Of a stretch of 64,000 nt of DNA, positions 36,617 through 48,654 are shown one piece after another; within the stretch, counting starts at the first letter, position 1; each line of letters opens with the position of its first letter. The position numbers were made by a program, and so were the translations under genes. Location: assembly GCA_947652115.1 (NCBI GenBank), contig OX393567.1, positions 932,041-996,040 of the forward strand, in the 5' to 3' direction. The notes below the pieces were generated by a model, which saw only the letters and a list, made by a program, of their open reading frames with translations, did no database searches and was not told the DNA's origin. The stretch is from Blastomussa wellsi. Taxonomy: Eukaryota; Cnidaria; Anthozoa; Scleractinia; Plerogyridae.

Positions 36617-39171
36617 AGAACCTTTCGTGGATTCGATCCTCTACTGTGGAGCTGGTGCACTGCGAGTCTACAAAGCTTAGCAACAGAATCTTCGCGAAGT
36701 TCTTAAGCCCCTTTGTGAGGCCGACGTGTGGGGTATCATTTGAAATCAACGACGTTTATTTGAAATCAACGAGAGACGCTAATGATGAAATGATTCTAAG
36801 GTAAATAGTACGTTTGTTTCTCTCTTGCGTAGGCAATGCAGACTAACTCAAACAACCATATTGCATGTACCGGGCATGTAAGATTAGTTTTTTGAAATTG
36901 GTCAATGTTCCAACCGTGACCAAAAAGGGACTACAGATACTAAGATTTTACTAGACTTTAACTTACTCTTAGCGGCTTAAGATCAGAGTTCTTTTCAAAT
37001 AGGAAAGCAAAAGGAAACGGAATCGCATTACTCTCAGTTTCGTTTTCGAGAGTGAGAATGATATCAAGTCCATGCCGACTCGAATCAGGTATTTTGCATC
37101 ACAGAAAATTCGAGAGACGATCGATGCCACAGTCTGAATGTCGTAGAATAAGTACCACGCAAAATATAATATAAAGAAGTATTAGAAGACCTGTTGAAGA
37201 GTTGTTAAAAAAACTGAATAACATAGCTAGATAAGAATTTGCAAATGAAGCATTTGTTTATCGCGCGTCACTTTGGAGGCTCCGGAAAAGGCGAGTCCGG
37301 AAAAATCCTCCCACAAGTGGAAAGACCAAACCACGAAATTTCACAGTTGTTTCAGTGGTATCCGTGATCAAATCGATAGTTTTTTTTAGTAAGACAGAAG
37401 CATTTATCTTGACACTTGAAATAGATGCGAGAGTATTATTTGTAATTAGCCCTTCTAAAACATCTTTTGTTTTAATTAATTTTCCTTTGATTTCGCCAGT
37501 AAATGCCGAGTAATTGAGTCTAATTATTTTATGCAGTGGATTAGATTTCACGGATTAGGTGAAATGACTCTGTTTTTTCTATTATTTATTTCTCGTTTTT
37601 GTATAAATAGCTGCGCTTGTGCTTCTTGTTCATTCCAAAGGATATAGTGATATTTAAAAATTATTTATTGTGCTTAAAATAAAACAATGTGTGATATTGT
37701 GAATATATGATGCATGGAATGGTTATTTGTATAATTGCCATCAATACTAAATGAAAACGTAAGCGAAAAAGCGCACGTTTAAAGGGATTCTTGCCATTTA
37801 TCATTTCCATTCATATGGCTGTTCATTTATCTCCCGCACTCTTAACCATGGTTGTTCCTTTCATGTTAAATATTTCATCTTTGGCACCCTTTACTGACCA
37901 CAATTAAACTGTATTCGAATAAAAGTTGTTCTCGATTTGAATTTAATTTGGTATCACACCAAAATAATAATAAAATGCAAAAAATGCCACACCACATCGT
38001 TAGCAAGAGCTTGTTTCAACATTACGTAAAATTTATGTTTTCTGTTTCATATCGTGTTATAAACTTGGTTATAATTAAACCATCAATCATTCTGGGTTGT
38101 ATTAGCAGACATTAAAATGCGATGGCGAGTTTGACTTTACATGTAGAAATGCAAGAAAAATTGCAATGCACAATTTTGTACATTATCCTTTTCTAATGAA
38201 AGAGTGGACCAACATAATCTTTGCACGCAGAAGAGTGGGCGGGGCGGGTTCGGGGGCGGGAAAGGAAGTGAGCGGGAGATGAGGGACGCTGGGAAATAAG
38301 ATTTGCATTTTACTTGAAAACAATGATCGAGCCAATTGACACAATCTCTTCATATGCATTGGCGGGTTTTTTCCTTGAGGCGAAGCCACAAGAACCTTTC
38401 TGTGACTTCCATAAGATCGGCCAACCAATCCCTGAAGTCTTCACCGAAATTAAATAGAAATAAATAGTTTATCATCCCTGATATTGTATTAAAGTCAAAC
38501 CAACTCTTGGATTGGTGCACTCCAACGTTGCTCCTCTCATATCGAACTGAAATAAAATTCAAAAGAAACAGGCCGAAGTTTCAATAATCAATATGCTGAA
38601 ACAACGTACTCAGGAGAAAATTGCGCTTCTCAGAGACGGAAAAGTGTAATTTTCTTTTTTGATTAGATCATTATTCAGTTTAATGCTGTAGTAACATGTT
38701 GACAAGCGAACACGGGCCAGCGCTATAACCATTTTGCATATTCATGCATTCATACCCGTCTCACGGGCTGTCTTATTCCCTGCTTATCAGTGTTATTTTT
38801 CGAATTAATGTTTCAGTAAAGAATCGTCATAACTAAGTTTGATTTAGTTTGAGGTGGGCCTGCATCTGTGGATTGTCTCTAAGCAATTAACACTGGGAAG
38901 TAAAATTCAAATTGTGTTCCGTATAAATGGAGCAAAGGCCTTTGTTGTTGTTTTGATACGTGCCCTGGCGGTGCGCGTTATTCACATGCAAATGCTTAAA
39001 TTACCAACGGGAGTTAAGAGAAATTTATCGCCTCACTTGTCAATAACAAAAACATGAACAGTTAAGTGGGGCAAATAAGGAGGAAATATGACTAAGCAGA
39101 AATGTAGCTAGACGGGAATCGAGCGATAGGTTTGGAATACTTGTGAGAAATTTGACGAAAGCTGACAAAGG
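36617..39171. other. Intergenic stretch
   Basis: No gene recognised. AT-rich apart from a G-rich block at 38237-38260. Confidence 0.5.
38237..38260 (+). other. Strong G-quadruplex / GC-box cluster
   Basis: Five G-runs (GGG, GGGG, GGG, GGGGG, GGG) with one- to three-base loops, containing overlapping GGGCGG Sp1-type boxes, about 0.9 kb before the ATG at 39172. Confidence 0.55.
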
Positions 39172-40014
39172 ATGTCGCAGAATTTCGCACTAGTATTAGC
39201 GATCTCGTTCGAAGTCATCGCGATCTCCCTCTCTTGTCAACCACCGCAGAATTGCGAGAAAGACAATGTTAATAGCAAAAACGGCACTCAGATTGTAGAG
39301 AATATGAATTGCGGTCCAGTGAACATTTCTTGTGGTCTTGGAAAGATTTGTCGAGGTGGCATTTGCATCAATGTCGAATCAAAGACCCCGGACGATCGGG
39401 GCCAGCCTCCGTCGACGGACTTTCCATACAGAACAAAAGCCGAAGTTTTGACAACTTCAAACGCTATTACATCGCACAAACACGGGAAATCGACAAAAGC
39501 TTCTCACAGTTTAATCTCAGGTAATCAGGAATTTGCTCTCGCGCTAGTGGGCTTTTCAATCCTTTTCATAAATTTCTGCCTGGTTTCGTTCTGCTTGGCG
39601 CGTATAAAACGTCGACGACTGCAGCAGCAACGCTCTGCAGCAACGCAGAGCTCACAAACGGGAGACGACTGGGATGCAAGTAACATGATGGCAAACAGGG
39701 GGATTGAGAACTTTGCGCTGAATGGAGACCTGGATGCGTTTGCCAGCGAGTTTATGTTTTCTCCTGTTCATCTACCTCCATATGACCTCTCCTCAGCTTA
39801 TCACAAACCCCGGCCAAGGTCAGAAGATTCAGAAGACGGCGGAGGAGAGGGAGAATTTAATGGCGCTTCTCTCGATTCTCAGACTATACCTATAAACGAG
39901 GACCCACCTCCATACAGCGACTACCAGTATGAGGGCTCCTGTAAACCGCCAAGCTATGACGAGGCCTTGATGGTGTCGGCAACGACCGTTGAGGAAAGTA
40001 CATCTGGACTATGA
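39172..40014 (+). CDS. Type I membrane protein with Cys-rich ectodomain and three cytoplasmic PPxY motifs
   Basis: 280 residues, single exon, ATG start. A signal peptide (about 1-21) is followed by a cysteine-containing ectodomain (C22, C28, C47, C54, C60, C65) with possible N-glycosylation sites NGT and NIS, a Ser/Thr/Lys-rich stalk, a transmembrane helix (about 121-144) and a KRRR stop-transfer. The tail carries LPPY (201-204), PPPY (245-248) and PPSY (259-262); the last reads PPSYDEALMVS, close to PPSYEDALRAS of the gene at 47310 and PPSYEEAMRTS at 57789. This C-terminal block and the PPxY pair place it in the same family. Binding of WW-domain ubiquitin ligases is an inference from the motif. 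Confidence 0.82.
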   Translation: MSQNFALVLAISFEVIAISLSCQPPQNCEKDNVNSKNGTQIVENMNCGPVNISCGLGKICRGGICINVESKTPDDRGQPPSTDFPYRTKAEVLTTSNAITSHKHGKSTKASHSLISGNQEFALALVGFSILFINFCLVSFCLARIKRRRLQQQRSAATQSSQTGDDWDASNMMANRGIENFALNGDLDAFASEFMFSPVHLPPYDLSSAYHKPRPRSEDSEDGGGEGEFNGASLDSQTIPINEDPPPYSDYQYEGSCKPPSYDEALMVSATTVEESTSGL

Positions 40015-40386
40015 CAGTATGTTACTTGTGTGTGCAGCTAGGAGCCTTCAAACTGGAAGAAAGGAGTTATGTCGGAAATCGAAAGTTTAGTGTTCCAATG
40101 AAAGCAAATAGAGTGGCCTTGCCGTATACAACAGTATAAAACCGAGAGTAAAAGGTTAAGACCATAGCATCGTTCTTTATTTTAGCCATCAAGTGTTTCA
40201 GTACGTACAAGACTTATGTTTACAGTGGATATATTAGGGTTTATTCATTGAACTGAGACCCCTGAAGTAGAAGTGCTCAGTTTACAGTTTAGCTAAAAGC
40301 TAGATGAAAAAAAAACCCTTAAATTATTAATATTATACATTATGTCTTTATAAAGTGAAAAGAGAAACATGAAGGTAACAGTACCA

Positions 40387-40435
40387 TACCCTGCTAGCAG
40401 AGTCTCTTGATCGAAGAGACTCTGCCCGCAGGGTA
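40387..40435. repeat. Short hairpin
   Basis: TACCCTGCTAGCAGAGTCTC pairs with GAGACTCTGCCCGCAGGGTA around a short loop; resembles the other palindromic mini-elements of the window. Confidence 0.65.
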
Positions 40436-41139
40436 ACACGTTGCGTTATAGCTATGTGCCGCGAAGGTTCAACTAACAAAGGTAAGGACGGGTCTTATTC
40501 AGTTTAACTGGATCGTTTATTTTCTTTTCACTTGCCGTTCACGCAATGCAATTTTAGACGATACAATTTTGATACCCTTTCTGAGGATCACACCAGGAAT
40601 TAGGAACAGTACCAAAAGGGGGAAAATGATTTAAGGGTCGAGAACCTAAAAAAACAATTCCATATCCCGAAGCACATACCTATATAGCCCATATATGGGA
40701 GAAACCCCCCGGGCGTTATAGCTAATATTAAGACGCCAGTTACGTAACAGTCAACTGTTCAAAGAACAGTGACTTCAACCGAAACCTTCGGCGAGGAATT
40801 TAGCTGTCCTTCTACGATCAGTTACCAACCCATTACCTCTTTCGGTCGCTGTGAAGAACAGCTTCCCTGTCTGTCACGCCAGATATGCAGATAGGGAGCC
40901 AATGAATAGCCTGATCAGTCCTAACAAGGACATTAAATGAAAACAGATATTTATCTCAAAGAGAAACGTACGAAAATGATGAAGAGAAAAATATACCGAC
41001 CTTGAGACTTCAAGAGTTAAACGAAGCCAGTGAAGCTCATTGTAAAAGTAGTTTGTTTGTAAGATGATTTTAAGAGACCCTTTTATTGGATACGTTTGAA
41101 CTTTGTATTTTTATTAAGAGAAAATAAATTAATTTTAAT

Positions 41140-41260
41140 GAATGTTAGTTATGACGACGCTCTTGAAGGGTTTTTCGTCAGTTACGTAACGTATTGCTGA
41201 AGGCAACCTGTTCCAGGCTCTCGGTTGTTGGGGGGTGAGCGATGCAAAGTAAAAAAGGAC
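41140..41260 (-). mobile_element. Possible LINE C-terminal remnant
   Basis: Minus-strand translation gives a RAWNRLPSAIRYVTDEKPFK stretch, which resembles the W-N-x-L-P-x-x-I-R end of L2/CR1-like reverse transcriptases. Short and isolated. Confidence 0.4.
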
Positions 41261-41327
41261 CAGTCTCCCCTCATTTCCCCTCGCTCGCCCCAAAGTCAGC
41301 CGAGAACAGACTAACTTTAAAGAGTGC

Positions 41328-41572
41328 ATTCTCGTCCCCATAGCCATTTTCCAATCCTAGATTCTAGGACTTCGGGACTTCATGCATATAGTATTGATCA
41401 TCTCTACAAGTTGTGTGCTGCAATATGGCGAACGGCGAACATTTCGACTTCCGTTTGAGATTTCTTTGTTCTCAAAAAGCCAACTGAAAATCCTATGTCC
41501 CCAGAGCCCTTCGTTTTTCGTGCGAAGGCCCAGCCGGCTAAAAGAACCGAAAAGGGCTGTGGGGACGAGAAT
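41328..41572. mobile_element. Inverted-repeat element, termini ATTCTCGTCCCCA
   Basis: ATTCTCGTCCCCATAGCC at the left end is matched by GGCTGTGGGGACGAGAAT at the right end. A similar terminus occurs near 29788. Confidence 0.5.
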
Positions 41573-41659
41573 GAGAACAGTGAATTATTATTTTCGCGCG
41601 GCCATTTGCTATAAACCAAATAAACATGAGATTGTCCACTTTCGATCTTGCGCTTAGCG

Positions 41660-42105
41660 TGCAGCGCGAAGCAGATAAGCTTGCACCTTTCACCTCACCT
41701 CACCTATCCTCTTCACGCCATGTGGCACATGAGGCCTCAACACTATCCCACCAACCAGCTCTGTCAGCTGCTGGGATTTGTACGTCGATTTGTACGTTCT
41801 TCCATCCAGCTTTTTCCCTTTAGCTCTCTACCGTCCTTTTCCATGTTGTCTTTGGTCTGCCCCGTTTTCGTCGCCCTTCTGGAGCCCAGGTTGATGCAGT
41901 CTTTGCAGTCATCATGATATGGACGATGAATTTCCATCTTCTCGTGCACGTCGTCGCTGAGATCCTCTATCTTAAATATCCGTCTAAGACATCTGCCTTG
42001 GAAGACGTCGATTTTGTTTTCGTCCACTTTTATTTATCTTCCACGTCTCGCAGCCACACATCAAGACTGGCTTTGCCAACAAACAGCAAACAAATCGACG
42101 TTGCC
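41660..42105 (-). mobile_element. RTE-like LINE fragment, ORF2 C-terminus
   Basis: The minus strand encodes DENKIDVFQGRCLRRIFKI and, after frame changes, a APEGRRKRGRPKTTWKRTV-like block, both typical of the C-terminal end of RTE-type non-LTR reverse transcriptases. Several frameshifts show it is dead. Confidence 0.65.
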
Positions 42106-43814
42106 TTATATTAGCTAGTGTTAACGTTTTGACCGGTCACTTGAAATTCTTTTATTTTTTCCGTGAATTTATGTCATATTCTTTTTAGAAAGATGAAACG
42201 TGATTGTTTCATTTCCTTACTGAACTCTGGCTAAGTAGGTGTTTTTGAATAGCACTGAAATATCATGATTGATATTTCGTTCTCGAGCAGGCACGTGCGT
42301 AGGGAAGGACTGGAAAAGAGACAACTCGAGACGATGGCCGAGCAGTCACTTCAATCTTGCATCCTTCCAAAAACTCATTCAAGCCTCTCAAGAAAGTTAC
42401 TGACTTGAATGGCTCGAGCCCAAGGACCTTATGGTATACATACCATACATTTAGGTAGCTAATCTCAGACTAGTAGACTGGTCATTTCACGCTCACAACG
42501 TGATCAATTTGCATTCACATTTGAGCTTTAATTTTTGACTGAAGCCGAGAAAACTGATCACCTCCTACACTTTTCGTGATGCAGTTCATAAGTGTTAAAG
42601 TGAGATAGCTTCCTTTCTTACTGTGATATTCTTCAATGGTGCCTCTGCCCTCTGTTATTTTCTGCTAGGTCATTTAACTATTGATATCTTCTTATCAGTA
42701 GCATATAAATTTCCTGATTTGTCCTTCTTTGGAACCCATCATTCTCATTAAATTACATCACAGATATTCCTGACGCATTTACCTCAGAAACCAGCGCCCC
42801 ATTTTAAACTATCTCCAGCTCCCGGGCTCCAGCCGTGACAACAGAGAAACTGGGACCTTTTCCGTTCAAGAAAAGCTCGATCGCATGTTGAAAGCAGCAT
42901 TGATACAAAGACACGGCTTTGGTATAATCTAATCTTTCTTTTGGAAATTGATAGCACTAATAATAACAAATAAACGGAAGGCCCTAAGGGCGTAGACGGA
43001 ACCAGGCGCCAGTTGGATTGCAGTTTTCTTATTATAAATATAAAGGTAATTCTTATCGAACCGATCCTTTGCTTTAATCTCTAGTCGTTGGTCAACTGTA
43101 AACCATACCAAAAAATGTAATTATTTTTTATTAACATGCCATCTGCATACAGTTGAGCAAAGACGAGTTGTAGGTTTCAGCACTAGAAATGAACCATCTG
43201 CGATTTGACATGACCCAAAGATTCGATGAAATGATGTCAAATGTCCAAGCTGAATATAATATTTTTTGCCGCCGATCTTTTAGCAAAAGCATATTTTAAT
43301 TTTGACCAGAGGGTTCTTTGGCAGTCTATTTAAAAGTTCGTCGGAGTGTTTGTTTTCAACACTTGACCGTTTGTTCTCCGGGTCCAATATTCCCATCAGG
43401 TAATCCAATCAAATGCTTTCAATATTTATATGCAGTTTATATACCAACAAATTAATGCACGTATTAAGCCTCTGAAACGCATTCACTCGTTTTATGTCAA
43501 CAAATTTTCCACACACTGCTTTAATAGTTAACCATCTAGATGACAGGTTTGATCTCGTGTGGCGCCATAGTGAGAGATTAGCAGAAAATCTGAAAAAGTC
43601 GGCAAAATTGAATGCAATTTTAATGTTGCTGATTGCCAATCATCTGTTCATTTCTACTGATATACTGTCATACCAACCCAAAAGGAACACCGTATTAAGT
43701 TCATTACCCGTGTAATCAAGACGATATGTCAAGCAAACGGCAAATCGAATTCACAAAGAGAGCTTTCAGATCTTTTATGCAGTTTAATGATAGTTAAAAT
43801 TCTTCTGGTGTAAA

Positions 43815-44174
43815 ATGGATGGACATGTTATCGAAATGGAATGGAAACGTTTTGTAATGTGGGTGTATGTTGCGGCGGCTAGCTCATGGACAATCCCAGC
43901 AGTTTTCTGCGAAAATGCCACCACCGCGCAAGAGGTTTGTGAATCGTGCGATCTTGCTGAAAAGCACAAGCTTTATAATTGGTTGGTTCTCTGTATCGTG
44001 CTGCTGTTATTGGTTCTTCTACTCGTGTTGGTTGGTTTTCTCTGTCACAGGATGTGGCCAAGAGATACGTCAGTTCTCGAGAGATCGAGAGCATCTTTTA
44101 GGTACAATCTAGAGCAACAACAAGCGGGTGTATTATACGACTTAACCCAAGCTTCCATTTCTACTAGCTCATGA
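43815..44174 (+). CDS. Small single-pass membrane protein without PPxY motif
   Basis: 119 residues, single exon, ATG start. A hydrophobic N-terminal stretch (about 13-31) could be a signal peptide, followed by a short ectodomain with one NAT glycosylation site and C42/C45, and a leucine/valine-rich transmembrane helix (about 55-77). The cytoplasmic tail is only about 40 residues and ends YDLTQASISTSS. Layout and position within the series of PPxY membrane genes suggest a relative, but there is no PPxY motif and no direct sequence match. AATAAA at 44487-44492, 313 bases past the stop, is a good poly(A) signal candidate. Confidence 0.6.
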   Translation: MDGHVIEMEWKRFVMWVYVAAASSWTIPAVFCENATTAQEVCESCDLAEKHKLYNWLVLCIVLLLLVLLLVLVGFLCHRMWPRDTSVLERSRASFRYNLEQQQAGVLYDLTQASISTSS

Positions 44175-44486
44175 GGAACAGAGCCACGCCAGTGAGTGTG
44201 CTGCATGGTCCATAAACTGTGACCGACTGCACGGCCATGCGCTATAGTGTGTATCCTGGACTCAAAAATGAATGTGCAGGAAAAAGGAAAATGGTGTATT
44301 TGAATGTCTTCGAATTGCGGTTTAAACTTTATATAATGGTCATCATCTTCATTCGATATTCGACCGCCAAAAGCTGAGGTAGTTGTGTGTATACAGTCGC
44401 CAATTTACAGCTGAATTGAGAGTGAACAAGATTATTTCAACCGCTTTTTCATTCGAAACTAAACAAGGCGAATCCCTAATGGAGTG

Positions 44487-44492
44487 AATAAA
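44487..44492 (+). terminator. Poly(A) signal AATAAA for the gene at 43815
   Basis: First AATAAA downstream of the stop at 44174. Placement by consensus only. Confidence 0.45.
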
Positions 44493-44954
44493 ACAGTTGG
44501 AATATGAAAGAAAGTATTGTTTCTTCTTTAATCATAACGTGACAAACATGAGCAAGGGGGCGTGACTTAATTGGAACAAATGCTTGGATACAATAAACGA
44601 ATTTCCTTGTACTGAGAGAAAATTAAAAGCAGACGTGCGTGTGCCTAGCTTTCTCTGAAGAATGCCAGGCATTTCATTGAACTATTAATAGAGAAAAATA
44701 CATATGACAACGACCTGGCGTGAAATCGAAATGAAAAAAAAAAAACGAATCGGACAGAAAGGTCAAAAATTTTAAAGGTCCTCGTTGTTAATGGAATTGA
44801 CAGTTTTATGCACTGTGGAAGCACACGTGGAACAATGCACGAAATTCATGCAGTGAAAACGCGGTAAAGAATATTTCCAGTTTAGGATAAAAACAATACA
44901 AGGCTTAATTTACTGTTTATAGTATAAGCCTGGATGTTTACATGGGGCTCACCA

Positions 44955-45006
44955 AGCCGGGAGGAAGAGGGGGGAAGGGGGGGGGGGGCGAATGGGTTGG
45001 GGGTTA
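44955..45006 (+). other. Poly-G rich tract, G-quadruplex candidate
   Basis: Runs of six and twelve G, flanked by GGGAGG and GGGTTGGGGG. The minus strand shows the matching poly-C. Length may be unreliable in an assembly. Confidence 0.55.
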
Positions 45007-45417
45007 GAGAATTCCATATCATTACATAACAGAGTTCGTCAAAATTGCCAAGAAAATTAACATTGAAAGTCAAACTTTGTTTTTTGCAATCTTAACTCTG
45101 TCGTTATGATGAGGTTGTTTCTCAGTTGATCTCACGGGTGTGAGCTGATCTGGCACACTTCTTTTTGCATGATGTTGTGGTTTAACGTTATCATTTCCAA
45201 ACAGCACTACAGGTGCAAAATAACAAAGGGCACGCGCGTAACCTCAAGCACACGTCACCCTCCGCGAGGCATGAACCAGAATATATATCCCAAACTTTCT
45301 TTGTCAGAATGTACGTCGGTCAGATTACCTTTTTTCTGTTCATTGAAAGCTTTTCTTGTTCATATCTCAGTACTGTACACCACAAGAGAACTACCGTACC
45401 ATGAAAGTCAATAGGCC

Positions 45418-45558
45418 ACTTTCGATATCAAAATTCAGCTTGGTAGCGAGGCCTAGAGGAAACAAACAAAGAAAATAAAAATGCATGTTCATTAAGTTCT
45501 TTTGTTTGTGTCCTCCAGGCCTCGTTATCAAGCTGAATTTTAATATAGCAAAGTTTGC
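45418..45558. mobile_element. Palindromic MITE
   Basis: AAAATTCAGCTTGGTAGCGAGGCCT at the left pairs with AGGCCTCGTTATCAAGCTGAATTTT at the right, extended by AAACAAACAAA with TTTGTTTGTGT in the loop-proximal parts. Confidence 0.7.
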
Positions 45559-45565
45559 GATAGCC

Positions 45566-45985
45566 GCCATGATGGTTTTTATATTGTAATGCAAATTAGC
45601 CACGTTGTCTGCCAGGGGACAAACACTGAAATGATGCTTTTACTCGGAATCTCGGACGGTCTAAATAGTGAAGTATCTGCGGTAAAGCCACATTAGAGAG
45701 CCAGGTTATGGAACAATGATTTTATTATAAAGTTAGTTTGAAATAGTTAGTCGATACCTTGACTTGTTAACTACGCAAGCTATTTCCTTTTTTATAAAGT
45801 GCCAAAATTGCGTTAAAATTAGAATATCTAAGCCACAAAACAGAAACCAAAGCACGGCTGTGAAAAAAATTCAGACATCATAAGAAACCAGCTGAAATTT
45901 GTCGATTTAGGCTTGTTTGCCCCCTCACAAATCACGTGCCTAATTTGCATTACAATGTGAAAACAAACATGGCGGCTATCGTGAA
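45566..45985. repeat. Inverted repeat pair flanking about 330 bases
   Basis: GATAGCCGCCATGATGG with ATTGTAATGCAAATTAG at 45568-45600 reappears inverted at 45937-45982 (TAATTTGCATTACAATGTGA and ATGGCGGCTATCG). This may be a second MITE abutting the one at 45418. Confidence 0.55.
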
Positions 45986-47309
45986 TAAGGTCTATTATAA
46001 CGATGTGTCAACGGACTGGAAAAGTCGGGAAAATGTGATCATTTAATTAAAAGGAGATTAAAATTCTGAAATAAACTTACCGTCTGTCTTTACTTGTCTC
46101 TGTAGTAAATAAAAGAATAAATCAGCTAAAAAGTAAAAGATAGACCGCTTTTCATCAATGTCATCCGTGATTGTTCCAAATCACAAGGACTGAAGTTGAT
46201 ATCTAAAGTTCCTGACTCCATATTCAGCTTCAGTACACTGGTATAGTAATTTTAACCACTGACCACTGTTTATAGGATTCCCTTGCTGTAAACACGTTTT
46301 TGGCCTGTTGGATCCCTATTCTCCGAGCTACAGATAATTAACAATTGTCATGTGAAATCGCTGTGGAATATATATCGCCTAATACTCAAGGGGAGGTCGT
46401 CCAACGGAGCTTCATATTGCGAACCCCCAAAATACATGAGCTTGAAATTTTTTACCCAAAAAAATACCTGGCATCAAAATTTCATCCAAGGCGAGACTTA
46501 AATTTTAGTCAGAATAATTGTTTTATTATTCAAAAAACCAACAAAGACGGGGATCGACCAGTAGGCTGCTTTTACGTTAGCGCAAATATCTCATTCGCGT
46601 TTCAATCAATCCAAAATCTCTATGTTCGTTTAATGAATCTTGGCCGTCTGGTTCGTTTTGAAGTGTACGTTTGTTATGCACACTGGGAAATAAAATAAAT
46701 CAACTAGTAAGTGCTGATCACTGATTGAACATTGCATGACTGCTGGCCGCGTCACTAGCGTCTTCCCACGCTAGCCTGTGTTTAACGAAAGCAATGATCG
46801 AGGAGAAATAGGACAGAGCGTTAGTCTCCTTCGCTAACGGCTGTGAAGGAGACTAGAAGAGCGTGCGCCCGGCCGCCACGTTGAAGGCTGCAACAAACCT
46901 ACTCAAGGGGAGGGAGAGGGGCGTTCTCAACAACGTATTAACTTCTCGTTTTTCTTGTCTTGTTTACAACATGGCGGCGGTACGGTTCTGTTTCAGTTTT
47001 CATTCGAAGTGAAAGACAGACACTGACTCTCTGTTTTTAAAATATTACTTTCGTGTTGATGACTTACTTAGACAAAGATAACAATTCTTCAAGTGATCCT
47101 GTGATAATTTTGAAGGCCAAAGTTGGAGCAAAATCATTTCTTGCACAGGTGGTGGTGAATCGCCAATCGATGGTTTCTCTTCAAAGACAGATCTGTGTGA
47201 CGTATTTTGGATTTTGTCCGTAAGAGATTCATGTACTGACTTGGATTATATTGTGCTGAATAATTTAATTCGCGGGTGAATTGATGCGAGCTTAGAAGGA
47301 GAGTCCAGC

Positions 47310-47765
47310 ATGGCGGATCCTGTTAAAGCTATTATCATTGTTTTGGTAGTTGTAATCGCCATTTTGTTCGGATTTTGCTGCCATTTTGCGTCGCTAAAGC
47401 GAAGGGACGAAGAACGAAACAGTAGAGCTTTGCAGCAAACTGCAGTTGGGACTCCTGGAAATACAAACCAAACCAACACAAGCCCTAGGCCTGTGTACAT
47501 AATAGGTTTGCAGGGAGCCGCTTCAAATTCAAATGATCGCGCGCGTGAAGTCGGATCAAACCCAGTCGATGCAGATCAACCCAGTGAAATTCAGACTGAT
47601 GACAGCCCACAAAGTGCCGATCCTATCGCAGATAGCGGTCCGCCGCCTTATAGCTGTTTAACAACTTCCGGTGAGCCTCTATCGCCGCCGCCGCCAAGCT
47701 ACGAGGACGCTCTGAGGGCTTCAACTGAACACTTAGCCGTCACACGGCAACAACACACTGTGTAA
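47310..47765 (+). CDS. Small membrane protein with two C-terminal PPxY motifs
   Basis: 151 residues, single exon, ATG start. The N-terminus is almost directly a hydrophobic helix (7-24) followed by KRRDEER, so the protein has no real ectodomain and a long cytoplasmic tail, as at 25124. The tail is Asn/Asp/Ser-rich and ends with PPPY (111-114) and PPSY (128-131, in the run PPPPSYEDALRASTEHL). That last block is close to the block at 57789 and to the broken copy at 49524-54597, which is probably its duplicate. PPxY motifs predict WW-domain binding; nothing else about function is visible. Confidence 0.78.
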   Translation: MADPVKAIIIVLVVVIAILFGFCCHFASLKRRDEERNSRALQQTAVGTPGNTNQTNTSPRPVYIIGLQGAASNSNDRAREVGSNPVDADQPSEIQTDDSPQSADPIADSGPPPYSCLTTSGEPLSPPPPSYEDALRASTEHLAVTRQQHTV

Positions 47766-48654
47766 AGTTCAGCGCAAAAGAAAGTGATGTTTATGGCACA
47801 ATTTTATACTGTGATGTATTTCGGTTACATTCAGCCGTGCTATGGTGCTGGCATTATAGGAAAGATAACTCGTGAACTTTGATTGAATGTTCAGCTCATC
47901 CTCGGTGTAAGAACCTGTGAAACTCACGATTGACGTAACAAGACAACAAAGAACCTCGAAACAATACAGAACACAGAAACAATAGCTCAAAAACAAAGAA
48001 AAAAGTCACAGTTTCTTACACCGAGGTGAACCCAAATGTCCTGAAGCTGTACATCGTTTGATAGTGTCGGAAATATTTTCAGTGAACCGTAAGTTCTTTA
48101 TTTCTTGTATTTCCAAGTTTTATATGTTAATGTACGTGTTTTGTACGTTTAACGATCTTTGCTGAGCGCACACTCAAAAAGAGGGGTAGTGTAGCATCTT
48201 GCAATGAGTATACATGTATAAATTAATTTAGTTTTGGTATCGTGACATACAGTATTTCATATAACGTATTGAAAAGTTTTGTTTTTTTTTTCACACAAAA
48301 CTGAGAAATATTCGAATTGCGAAATTCCTTTGTTCATTCTAGAAGGAGTGGACAACCAATTTGTGCCACAAAATAATTTAGTTTATACCAATGAGGCTAT
48401 ACACTTGTTGCATAAGTTTGTTTTTATCTTGCTCAAAGGCATGCAGCGATTAGCGTTCTGTTTACTCGAAACGAGGTCACGCAATGTCTCTGGTCATGCA
48501 ATACATCAATCTTTGGAAAAAATTGCGAAAGGAAATGCTTATGAAATAAAAAAACAAGCCGGTTATTGAAAAATAAACTTATTTGAAAGAACTTTAAAGA
48601 TTAAAAGCATGGCCTTTTCCTTATTTTCACTAGCTTGTTTTTTCATCAAAGATT

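Larger units (their letters stand above)
40015..43814. other. Intergenic stretch with retroelement remnants
   Basis: No host gene recognised. It contains a hairpin (40387-40435), a possible LINE tail (41140-41260), an inverted-repeat element (41328-41572) and an RTE-like LINE fragment (41660-42105). From 42106 to 43814 nothing is recognised. Confidence 0.5.
44175..47309. other. Intergenic stretch
   Basis: No host gene recognised. It contains a G-rich tract (44955-45006) and inverted repeats at 45418-45558 and 45566-45985. An open frame at 46345-46698 begins with TTG and has no recognised domain. Confidence 0.45.

Noticed and set aside
46345..46698. 117-codon plus-strand open frame
   Set aside because: Begins with TTG; looks protein-like in parts (VVQRSFILRTPKIHELEIF) but no family is recognised. 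Possibly a repeat remnant; not enough to call a gene.
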